DNA of 64,000 nt from Theodoxus fluviatilis (lineage: Eukaryota > Mollusca > Gastropoda > Cycloneritida > Neritidae), in assembly GCA_034096865.1 (NCBI GenBank), contig JAWQFJ010026616.1, positions 1-64,000 of the forward strand, written 5' to 3'. The notes beneath the pieces were generated by a model. That model saw nothing but the letters and a program-made list of their open reading frames with translations. It was not told where the DNA came from and searched no databases. Of this stretch, positions 10,736 through 20,932 are shown in pieces. Position 1 is the stretch's first letter; each line of letters starts with the position of its first letter. Position numbers and translations under genes: made by a program.

Positions 10736-10830
10736 TGAATAAATGAATGAACGGATGAATGAATGGGTGAATGAATGAATGAATGAATGAATGAATGAGT
10801 GAATGGATGAATGAACGAGAGAAAAAATGA
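10736..10830. repeat. (GAAT)n microsatellite
   Basis: Tetranucleotide repeats that abut a member of the short CCTATCAGCC-type repeat family; mirrored at 51600-51695. Confidence 0.9.
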
Positions 10831-10935
10831 ATGGATTTTTACTGACCATCAGCCTTAGCGGGCTATGGAACGTCTTTGACCACAAAATCACTACACCTGG
10901 TTAGAGTAAGAGCAATTAAGCCGTTTCGAATTCCC
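10830..10935 (-). mobile_element. Short SINE-like repeat, member 1
   Basis: Contains the family core (ACCATCAGCCTTAGCGGGCT) next to a tetranucleotide tail. Read on the minus strand, the body is followed by an (ATTC)n tail, as in a SINE. Mirrored at about 51530-51640. Confidence 0.6.
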
Positions 10936-11378
10936 GAGACGTTGGCTATTTATGGTGGGTTTAGTGTTATTACTCCCAACCTTCACGCGCCGCAACCATC
11001 CGTGATTTGATCCAGCAAAAACCACATCATGTAGACATGGAAGATTTAGACTTATTGGCATCATGGGATACTAGGCCTACTAAACTAGAGCTTCAAATTG
11101 GTGCAAAAATGACAGAAATTGGATGATTCAAAATTAATTTATTGCAGATTGTAGTAATCAACATGTATCTGCAAATCAGTCCTTTGAAGACACAGGCAGT
11201 GAGAATAAAAAGTCCTTGTCAACCAGGGTCTAAAGTGTTTTACAAAGTTATGGCAGAGCTAGCCTAGAAAAGACCGATTTCAGACGCACACGATTACGAT
11301 GCCGTGAGAGTCAAATCTTCTATACAACCCATGCAGACTCGGTGCTTTTCAAACCCCACGGAAAGGAGATCGCTTCTC

Positions 11379-11757
11379 TAAAACTGTGAATTAAACCACT
11401 TATAAAACTGCAATTATCTTCAATATTTTCAGACATGCTTTAAATATGGCCCCAGAAGCTAGAAATAGCTAAAACTCAAATTTGACAAAAGTTGGATCGG
11501 ACACTTTGCTTGCGTTTTCTGGCTTTTTGCTCCAACGACTCTTAGTACATTTTTCCGGATCAAGGTGAGCACTTATCTAAAACTGTGAATTAAACCTTCT
11601 TTTAAAAAAAAGGTTATTGTAATCTTCAAAACACTCAGAGATGCCAGAAAATGGCCCCAGAAGCTAGAAATAGCTAAAATTCAAATTCGACAAAAGTTGC
11701 TTGCTTTTTCTAGCATTTTGCTCCAGCGACTTTTGAACCTTTCGCCAGATTAGGTCA
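11379..11757. repeat. Diverged tandem duplication of about 200 bp
   Basis: 11379-11577 and 11578-11757 both start CTAAAACTGTGAATTAAACC and share GGCCCCAGAAGCTAGAAATA. Mirrored at about 50695-51062. Confidence 0.75.
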
Positions 11758-11762
11758 CATGT

Positions 11763-11965
11763 GAATGAATGATAGAATGAATGAATGAACTTTTTAACGA
11801 CCATCAGCCTTTCTAGGCTATGGAAGGCTTTAGGCCACGAAAATAACTAGACCTCTGGCAAGAGAATGAGCAAGTCAAGTATATTTTCCCTTGTACGCAT
11901 TTCATGAATCGCGTAGGGAGACACAATGGGTCTATTCTTACCCCCAGCCCACAGGGGGTACATCC
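11763..11965 (-). mobile_element. Short SINE-like repeat, member 2
   Basis: Fuller family member: on the minus strand it runs from CCCTGTGGGCTGGGGGTAAG through GTCTCCCTACGCGATTC to the CAGCCTTTC core and an (ATTC)n tail. Mirrored at about 50485-50690. Confidence 0.65.
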
Positions 11966-12229
11966 ACATGTACTGCGCATGACAGACCAGACTACAGTTG
12001 CTTGAAGATTTCAAGCCAACATCCTGCACGGTTGTCAGGGGTCACGTGTTGTTTTCTGCAACTTTAAAGCTAAAAACACGTTGCATGTCTATTGTGCTGT
12101 ACATGTGCCATTTTCTCCAGAAACGATATTAAGAACCGAATAATTTTATGGTTGAAATATCTGTCAGGTTTGACGATTTAGCCTATTTTTCTCAACCATA
12201 GTTACTTATAGTTAGGTAGACTGCTACAG

Positions 12230-12578
12230 GAATAGGTAGGTAGGTAGGTTGGAAGGTAATGTAGGTAGGTGGGTAAGGTAGGGTAGGGTAAGATAAGGTA
12301 GGTAGGTAGGTAGGTAAGGTAGGGTAGGGTAAGGTAAGGTAGGGTAGTGTAAGATAAGGCAAGATAAGGTAAGGTAGGTAGGTAACGTTGGGTAAGGTAA
12401 GATAAGGCAAGATAAGGTAAGGTGGGTAGGTAGGTGGGTAAGGTAGGGTAGGGTAGGGTAGGGTAGGGTAGGGTAGGGTAGGGTAGGGTAGGGTAGGGTA
12501 GGGTAGGGTAGGGTAGGGTAGGGTAAGGTAGGGTAGTGTAAGATAAGGCAAGATAAGGTAAGGTAGGTAGGTAGGTAT
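12230..12578. repeat. (TAGGG)n-type pentanucleotide array
   Basis: About 350 bp of GGTAG/GGTAA/GGGTA units, with a pure (GGGTA) core at about 12440-12525. The mirror (CCCTA) array is at 49878-50222. It is a pentamer, not the TTAGGG hexamer, and sits internally. Confidence 0.95.
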
Positions 12579-12631
12579 GGGTGTTGATTTAGTCCGGCAT
12601 CTTGTCATCAATATGCAACTATATGCAAGCA

Positions 12632-12835
12632 GGGGGATGGATGGATGGATGGATGGATGGTGTTTTACGGCCTATCAGCCTTTGAAGACTATATAAGGCC
12701 AGTAAGCACGAAAATCACTTGAACAGTATACAGTAAACGCAAATCAAGTCACAGTGTTCCTAGTTATTCCCCTCTTACGAAATCCGTAGGGAGACGCAGT
12801 GGGTCAATTCTTACCCCGAACCCACAGGGGGATGC
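12632..12835 (-). mobile_element. Short SINE-like repeat, member 3
   Basis: Family member flanked by (GGAT)n. Minus strand: CCCCCTGTGGGTTCGGGGTA, then GTCTCCCTACGGATTTCG, then AGGCTGATAGGCCGTAAAAC and the (CATC)n tail. Mirrored at about 49617-49820. Confidence 0.7.
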
Positions 12836-12941
12836 AAGCAGGGGGAAAAGCTGGAATCTTTGGGAGTAAGTTGTGAGTGGTCACTAGGAAACATCAACAT
12901 GTTTAGTTCGCCTTATAAATGTTATTTGATTAATTAGAATG

Positions 12942-13128
12942 GATGGATGATGGACAGTGTTTTACGGCCTATCAGCCTTTGTAGGCTATGTAAGGCCATT
13001 AAGCACAAAAATCACTAGAACAATTTAAAATAAATGTAAATCAAGTATCGGTGTCCCTAGTTATTCGCCTCTTACGAATCGCGCAGAGAGACGCGGTGGG
13101 TCAATTTTTACCCCAAACCCACAGGGGG
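12942..13128 (-). mobile_element. Short SINE-like repeat, member 4
   Basis: Same layout as member 3, in the same orientation and only 100 bp away; ends in CATC repeats on the minus strand. Mirrored at about 49330-49515. Confidence 0.7.
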
Positions 13129-13362
13129 AGAGTAATTAGAACGATTCGTGTACGAGGAGAAAAGCAAAGTAGGTCAGACGTGCAAATGTTTCTATTGAAT
13201 GTTGCAGCCTTCCCTCATAAAAGCTCTTGCATTTTGCAGCAATACTCCTCCCCACACTTCCATGCATTTGAATGATTGATATTTACTTCCTTGTCAGCAC
13301 TTTCCATTCATAAACGATCTCACCTCTGGATAACTGCAGGTATACCGTCAGCCTTAACAGAT
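13128..13362. repeat. Dispersed 235-bp repeat, copy 2 (left arm)
   Basis: About 90% identical by eye to 9741-9978 and in the same orientation. The pair brackets about 3.4 kb in each arm. Confidence 0.85.
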
Positions 13363-13420
13363 TGAGTGATTGAACATTATTTTCCAAGGGAAATTAATGA
13401 ATTGAGCACACCTGCTTGTC

Positions 13421-13431
13421 TGAGAGAGAGA

Positions 13432-13517
<86 letters not shown>
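13421..13517. repeat. (GA)n microsatellite
   Basis: Nearly pure GA for about 95 bp. In the mirror (48939-49032) part of the tract is (CA)n, so the arms differ in composition as well as length. Confidence 0.95.
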
Positions 13518-13523
<6 letters not shown>

Positions 13524-14700
13524 AAGTCAAGGGCCACTGGAAGATGAACACTATTGTTCAATGTAATCCTTGAAAAAAATTTAAACAGTAATTCACCTGA
13601 AATTGGCTGAAGCACTCCTAGTACACTTCAACAGCAGGCCTGGATATACATGTACAGGTGATTTCAGTACGAGGAATATTCATTCACTTGGCAATGCACG
13701 TCTTTTTTTAATCTGAAAATGAACCCAAAACCCCCCAAAACATAGTATATTCCGAGTTTATTAATAAAGCAAAAGGAGCAACAAGATTAACACATTTATT
13801 AAAATTAGTTGTAGAAAAAACAGATCCAAAAGGAACAGTTTCAACTTGCATGCCCTTTTGCAAAAACAACTGAGCAGAATATGACAAACAATGCATAGGA
13901 ATCCGAATCACAATAAACTCAGTTGTGAAATTACACCTCCAGTAAAATGCAGGCTTCACAAGAAAAAAAACACACCAAAAAACCCACCACAGACGACCTA
14001 CCCACCCACCCCTGGTCTTAAAGAAAGAAGAGAAAAAAAGCAGCAAAAAACTACTCTGCATCATGTCTTCCTATGGCACACACCTTGCAGTCACTCTGAG
14101 TGATCATGTATCACTTGTCAAGTCAACAAAACCTCAGTCAGAAAACTCTTAATCAGCTATTAGCTGTACTTTGCCATACCTGTAAAATGCTAAAATATTG
14201 TATTCTTGATTGAAATTGCAAGTAAAAAAACAACAATAGGATAGAAAAATTCCCTCTACAAGGTTACCCATTCCATTTCCATCAAAATCACAGGGTACTA
14301 ATATCCATTGCTTCCTCTCAGTCAGAATCTTCATTAATTTGCTGTTTATCTTCATCATTACTCTGAACATAGGAATGGAGAACAAAACTTGTGTAGCATC
14401 AATGTATAATTGCACGGGAACAGCAAAACAAAACTGGTACACAAATGTTTTACAAATTACACAGGCACCAAAGTACACTCATCAAGCACACACCCTTGGC
14501 ACAAAATGCACTATCATAAGGAATATACATATTGATATATTCACAGATAACACAAATTGAACACAAGAGACCACATGCCAAAATGGTTCATTTGACATTT
14601 CATAGGAGTTGCAACAACATTTTGTGTAAAAGTTTAAAGATACATAATCTGAAAAGATGAACAAGAAATTGACAATGCTGCTGTGGCGAGATCAACCCCT
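13518..14700. other. AT-rich region without recognisable gene
   Basis: ORFs of 60-118 codons here are not conserved in frame with the mirrored region (47760-48935), which differs by indels and substitutions. No splice-framed exon or known domain seen. Confidence 0.5.
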
Positions 14701-14814
14701 TCTCCCTTTGGATTAAGTTATTTTACTTCTTTAGGATTAACCTATTATGGGTCCGCTGGGCGTAGATAGCGAATTATTATGGCTCCGCCAGCCATAGCTT
14801 AGTCGAACGTTCCA

Positions 14815-15125
14815 TGCCCATGTTCGCGGGAAAGTGTTTCCATTGGTTGGAAGGGAGAACGACACTGGAGACTTGGCGATGGAGGGGACTCGTCTTAAAT
14901 TGGGGTCCTGCGATTGGCTGGAAAATGACAGTGTTCGATCGCGTCCGTGCAGAAGGTATAAATATGCCTGAAAACCAGTGCCCAGCTTCGGCGAAAACAA
15001 CATCATGATCTAACGCCACCCCGATGACTGCGTCACCCTCCGCGCCAGAAGTTGCGTCATTCCTTGTCACTTCAGAAAAGATGCCGATGGTTGCGTCACC
15101 CTCCGCGCCAAGATATTACGTCATC
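14815..15125 (+). promoter_or_regulatory. Promoter-like cluster: CCAAT boxes, TATA box, CRE/ATF-like sites
   Basis: Two CCAAT-type boxes (CCATTGGTTGG at about 14838; GCGATTGGCTGG at about 14908), a TATA box (GGTATAAATATG, about 14955) and then four CRE/ATF-like sites (TGCGTCA at 15028, 15053 and 15092; TACGTCA at about 15117). The segment TGCGTCACCCTCCGCGCC occurs twice about 64 bp apart. Order and spacing fit a plus-strand RNA polymerase II promoter, possibly from an LTR. No ORF follows that I recognise. Mirrored at 47305-47615. Confidence 0.5.
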
Positions 15126-15161
15126 CTTCCTCCCTGCACTCCACATTGAGAGGAGATACCA

Positions 15162-15200
15162 CGCTTGCAACACCCGTGTCCATCTCCAGGTGAAGATACG
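15162..15200. repeat. Single copy of a 37-bp unit that is triplicated in the other arm
   Basis: One unit (GCAACACCCGTGTCCATCTC core) here; three tandem units at 47161-47270. Confidence 0.8.
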
Positions 15201-16186
15201 AAGCCGTCCATACAGAAAGAATACCGACGACTGAGAGAAAAGGCAGAGACCTCTTTGAAAGAATACAAATTGGTTTTGCTATGGTTGTGCTTGTGATCGA
15301 ATACAATTGCTATTCCCCTTCCCCCTTCTCTTCCCTCCGGTGCATCAAGAACTGCTGCGACAAAGATCCCAAGGGCAGGGGGCCCTCGTGAAGGCTGAGC
15401 GTTTGAACCACGATTGACACGCAGCTCCCGTTCGCGAGCAGCAGCCGAGACAAGAGTGAAGGACACGGTCAGATAAGTAATTACTTTTGATCGGCTGGCG
15501 GACCATTTATTCTCTTACATGATTATGAGTATTGTTGCTTCTGCTTGATTTATCCCTCACGTTAACCTTGATTAATTCCTCCATCCCCTGGCATGGTAAT
15601 TAAAGAGATTTTGACCTATGACCTCACCGTCTTTCTGTCTTTTGTTCATGGGAACGACTGTTTGAGAGAGTGTTACAAGTGGATTAAGTGATTTCCCCTA
15701 GACCTTTGACCTTTCAGTATAACGAGCTGGTCCGGCACGTGACACTGCCCTTATAAGATATGAACAGAGATGGGACTCTGGGGGTAAACTGATGAAAATA
15801 AATGTGTGAAATGTCATGGTAGAACAATGATAGTCTTCCGTTATGCATACATATGACTTGCATACATTATTACTCAATCAGGCCCACTTCCAGTTCTGGT
15901 TGCTGTGCTTCAAATTCCTTATCTGCTAATTACTCTGACATTCCACTTGACAAGAAAGGAATCCCATGTGCATGATGTGTTTGCAAAGCAGTACAATTGG
16001 TGGCTGTCCCTGGGTGGCAGGGAAGAACTTGACCCTTGCCCTGGCATCTCAGCTGTGACTGTGGGGTCTGCCAGCACTACAGAAAAACACCCACTCTTTA
16101 CTTTTGTACTTGCCCGCCTTACTATCCAAGAAAACATAGCAACACCTATACCAGATCATTTCATGACTTTCTCCCTTCATTACTTG

Positions 16187-16345
16187 CAGCATATGCTGCC
16201 ACTAGCAGGCTTGGGCCAGGCATGATCTTGCAGCATGTGCTGCCACTAGCAGGTTTGGCCCAGGCATGATCTTGCAGCATATGCCACAACTAGCAGGCTT
16301 GGCCCAGGCATGATCTTGCAGCATATGCCACAACTAGCAGGGCAA
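16187..16345. repeat. Minisatellite, about 43-44 bp unit
   Basis: About 3.5 copies of a unit containing GCAGCATATGC, CACTAGCAGG and GGCATGATCTT. Mirrored at 46008-46163 with variant copies. Confidence 0.85.
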
Positions 16346-16494
16346 GGGTTAAACTGTGCATGTCTGTGAGACTGGGTGTGGCTCTACAGACCCAGTCCAG
16401 ACTTGCAGGAACACCTTGTATGCTGGATCTGCATGCATGGAATAGTACAACAGTGAAGCACTTGCAGTAGAGAGAGCTGAAGTGGTTGGAAGAG

Positions 16495-16640
16495 CAAATG
16501 CAGCACTATGCTCCACGGCAATTGCAGCACTATGCTCCAGGGCAATTGCTGCACTATGCTCCAGGGCAATTGCAGCACTATGCTCCAGGGCAATTGCAGC
16601 ACTATGCTCCAGGGCAATTGCTGCACTATGCTTCACTGAC
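16495..16640. repeat. 24-bp minisatellite
   Basis: About six copies of a unit with GCACTATGCTCCAGGGCAAT. The period is a multiple of three, so all frames stay open and give spurious QHYAPGQL-type ORFs. Mirrored at 45700-45841. Confidence 0.9.
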
Positions 16641-16799
16641 TGATGCCAGAGCAGAGCTTCAGTGCTGGGCTGGCAGTAGTGACCACAATGGAGAAATCTC
16701 CCCGAGAGATTCCAACTGCAGCTCCAACTGAATTTCTGCAACATTTATATTAAATACAAATGTTTTCTCCTTCTTCACCAATATGGCGAAGATATAGGT

Positions 16800-16803
<4 letters not shown>

Positions 16804-16845
<42 letters not shown>

Positions 16846-16846
16846 G
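16804..16846. repeat. (CA)n microsatellite
   Basis: About 20 CA units; mirrored (GT)n at 45487-45525. Confidence 0.95.
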
Positions 16847-17454
16847 CCCCCAAGTATGATTAAGGATTTCTTTCAACATGAACATGACAGCTGTCCACAG
16901 CTGATATCACTGTCCACATTTCTGCTGCACTTCAAATTTCACCTCAGTACCTTGCTTTGGAATACCACTGTACAGCATGGGTTCATCACTTTCAGCTTAT
17001 AGCAGCTGCTGTGATCTTAATCCATCATGGCCAGATGCAACGTGCACATTCCGTCTCCCTCTAAGATCGGGTCAGATCTGGCAAATTTTTCTAAGTATCA
17101 TTGACAGTGATTTGAGCTTATGGCTATTTAGGGAGCAGAAAAATTATATTTTGGATCTTTTCAATTTAGTGACATTGAAATACATTTTTAAAAAAGGGTA
17201 TGAACTAGGACTAGGAGCAACAATGATGTAGTGGTGTAGCATGTTCATTTAGCATTCTAACAGCACTTATATCTTGTCATCACTAGGATGTATATAAGTG
17301 GAGAAATACTTTTTTGAATGAATGAAGTCAACCTTGTGTTCTTGGTGGGAAAAAGTTCAAACTTTAGGAAATCTTTTTCATCATGCACAATTGGTCATAA
17401 TGGGTTAAACAGTCCGTTCTTATTAGCAACATCCCCCATGGCACATTTTCTTAA

Positions 17455-17694
17455 ATCTTCTAGAGCAAGTGTTCCACATCTTTCACAGCAAATGTTTCAC
17501 ATCTTCTAGAGCAAATGTTCTGCATCCTCAAGAACAATGTTGCACATCCTCTAGAGCAAGCATTCCACATTTTCCACAAGTGTTCCACATTTTTACAGCA
17601 AGCATTCCACAGTAATTGTTCCACATTTTCTACAGCAAGTGTTCCACATCTTCTACAGCAAGTGTTCCACATTTTCCACAGCAAGCATTGCACA
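17455..17694. repeat. Degenerate 24-27 bp minisatellite directly after the DFFB stop, left copy
   Basis: Repeats of a unit like GTGTTCCACATTTTCTACAG begin immediately 3' of the minus-strand stop at 17695. It would form the start of the 3' UTR. Mirrored at 44636-44875. Confidence 0.8.
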
Positions 17695-17896
17695 TCAGCT
17701 GACACAGAACTCCTGCCATTTGAGGTTGGGCGACTGAGTGCGAGCGGCCTTCTTGTGGCAGCCCACGTGCACCAGCTTGAGGTTTTGTCTGGAGAAGAGC
17801 AGCTGGTAGACTCGCTCTGGGTCCAAGTCCTTATTTTTGGGCTTCTTCTTGGCCGCCTCAAGCAGGGTGGGGATTACCTCCCTTGATTTCTCAATG
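17695..17896 (-). CDS. DFFB: DFFB exon 6, left copy (nuclease C-terminal part and stop)
   Basis: 202 bp, acceptor CCAATGCAG, TGA stop at 17697-17695. Encodes IIEKSREVIPTLLEA and LKLVHVGCHKK, ending EFCVS. Confidence 0.93.
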
Positions 17897-20880
17897 CTGC
17901 ATTGGGGAGGAGAAAAAGTGGGTGAAAAGTGTCTTTTGATGCAATCAACAATAGGTAAGATGCAACACAAGACAAACATACAGAAATGAGCAAGCTTTCA
18001 GATTGATGCCATTCTCAGATGGAGTTTCCAAGTATGCATGTACATGTTAACTTGCACTCAATGACTCATGCATGCTCATTTGCACTCTCACTCATGCACA
18101 CACGTTTGCACTCATACTCATGAACATTTTTTTTCTCACATTCATGCATGCACATCTGCACTCACGCTCGTGCAATCACAACTGCACTCACACTCATGCA
18201 TGCACATTTGCACGTACTCATGAATATACATATGCACTCATATTCATGCATGCACATTTTCACTTGCATTTATTTAAGCGGATTTGCACTCACACTCGTG
18301 TATCACATTTGCACTCAACATTCATGGTGCACATTTTGCACATATGAATATACATTTGCACTCACACTCATGCATGCACATTTTCACTTGCACTTATGTA
18401 AGCTGATTTGCACTTGCACTAATGCATGCACATTTGCACTCACACTCATGCATGCACATTTGTGCTCACACTCATGCAGGCACATTTGTGCTCACACTCA
18501 TGCACACACATTTGCACTCAACACTCAAGCATGCACATTTGCACTCACACTCATGCACACACATTTGCATTCAACACTCACGCATGCGCATTCACACTCA
18601 TGCATGCACATTTGCACTCACACTCATGCATGCACATTTGCACTCACACTCATGCACACACATCTGCACTCACTGACATATTTGCACTCACACATGCATG
18701 CACATTTGCACTCACACTCATGCACACACATCTGCACTCACACTCACATATTTGCACTCACACTCATGCATGCACTTTTGCACTCTCATGCCTACACATC
18801 TGCACTCACACTCATGCATGCACATTTGCACTCACACTCATGCATGCACATTTGCACTCACACTCATGCATGCACATTTGCACTCACACTCATGCATGCA
18901 CATTTGCACTCACGCTCATGCATGCACATTTGCACTCACACTCATGCATGCACATTTGCACTCACACTCACACATCCGCCTACAATTGAGTAAGCTCTCT
19001 CTGCCCCCCTGTATACACTTATATATACATATCCCCAACTTATTGCCAAATTTATCTGAGGTCATCCCAACACTGATGGACTAAACAGAACATGTCCTCC
19101 TCTTGACTGCTGTTGAAAGAGTGGTCACAGACAAGTGAATTACAGAAGAGATCCATTCCTGGTGTACATAATTATTCATATAAACCCCGTCTCATCTAAA
19201 GTTATCCCTAATTTCTCATTGCACTACACCAACGTCTTGCCCCCAAATAGGGCTTCTTCAGGGCCATACACCGAATAACACCACGACATTAAGAAAGATA
19301 TATTATTACTGTATTAACACCACCCAGAATATTTTAACCCTTTATCACCCTACATTGGAGAGTTAAGTTCTCAAAATTGTACAGAACTTCAAGGAGACAC
19401 AACACAAAATAAAATAAAAAAATAAAAAATTTAAAGTGGGGTAACGATGGGTGGCAACAGGTGCTTTCGGTTCAAAGGGTTAAGAGATACAACTCTTAGA
19501 ACACTTTTGGTACAAACTTCCATTCTATTTTAGCAATTCTAGGTGGCATGTATATTGATTATTCTAGCTGACTGTAGTCAGAAAGGGGCCATTAAAACTA
19601 GGGCTATTATGGGGTAGGTCGAATGTAAAAGGCTGACTTCTCTTAGCATGCAAAAAAACAAACAAAAAACAATCCATACAAAACACCAAGATAAGGAAAT
19701 CGAAAATAAAATTGTTGTAGTTAGCGTCACATGGCAAAAAACCCAAAACAAAACAAACCCAAAGGGTTGATGGGTCAGCCTGATATTTCATTTTTATTAT
19801 ATTTAGAAGGGGCCAGATTTAACATAAATCAACATATCACTGAAAATGCTTTAAAAAAAAGAGCAAACTTAAGTAGTGGATTTTCTGAGTGCTCATTGGG
19901 CAGGGAAGATGAATCAGCATGCAGTCCATTATTTACAATCAATTTTGTTTTTCATGATCAGGAAAAAAAGTTGATGGTTGACTTAAAAAAATAGGATCAG
20001 TCAGGTCACCATAATCACAACTATTCTTTTTGATTGACTTGATCAGCTTGTGAGTAACGGGGAACAATCAAACCCTGACAACTACCATTATCACCACCAC
20101 CCCTTCCCAGTCAGCAGACTGATCCAGGACAGACAGGAACTCCAGGACAGACAAGTCCGGGACAGACAGCAACTCACATGTGGTCCAGGTTCCAAAGGCC
20201 AAACATGAGGCGGTGCTCCCTGGAGGCGTAGGGGTTGATGGAGTGCTTCTTGTCGCAGGCTTCCATGTCAAATGGACCCTCGCAGTGGAACCAGCCTTTG
20301 GCGTCACACATGCGCCCACCAGAGGGCGCAGTGCGGACGAAGTAGGCACCGTGGGAGTCCTGCACTTTGACCAGGTCACTGACCTCCTCCATGAGGTCAT
20401 CCAGCATGGACGCTGTATTTGTGTCACTCTCCCTCTCTATCTGGTCCTTGGCCTGAACGAGCATGAAGAGAAAGAAGAATGAGTGCATGACTGAATAAAT
20501 AAATCAATGAGCAATTTTTCACAATATTATGGGGATTAGTTATTACAACGGAGAAGATAATCTGTAATGAGTATTGTTTTATTTTCTATCAGACAAATGC
20601 AGTGTACTGCTTATGCAAGAGATAACACAACACCTTCATCCAAAGATCGACAAACTTCAGAAACAACAACAAAAGGCATTTAAGTGATAATTTGAACTTC
20701 CTGAAAACTTCATTCCAAAGTCTTCAAACTTAAACAAGTTGCAGCAAGACATGAGTGCATGGTCTTCATTATCCTTTATGCAGTATAGACATATTGGAAC
20801 AAATGCATGAGTGGAAAATGAATTAGCAGGAGGGTGGGTACAATAATAAGCACATCAGTAAGTGGGCAAAGTGAGAGAGA

Positions 20881-20932
<52 letters not shown>

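Noticed and set aside
12230..12578. True telomere or chromosome end
   Set aside because: Pentamer, short, mirrored internally, with unique DNA on both sides.
12192..12611. Leu/Pro/Tyr repeat ORF (LPYPT units)
   Set aside because: Translation of the pentanucleotide array.
16384..16744. Repeat protein (QHYAPGQL or HSAAIALE units)
   Set aside because: 24-bp minisatellite read in several frames on both strands.
18065..18975. CRISPR-like array
   Set aside because: Units are contiguous with no unique spacers, in a eukaryotic intron.
18148..18993. 281-codon His/Thr/Cys-rich ORF (MHICTHTHAC repeats), and similar ORFs at 43100-43887
   Set aside because: The 24-bp minisatellite period is a multiple of three, so frames stay open by chance; the frames are not kept between arms.
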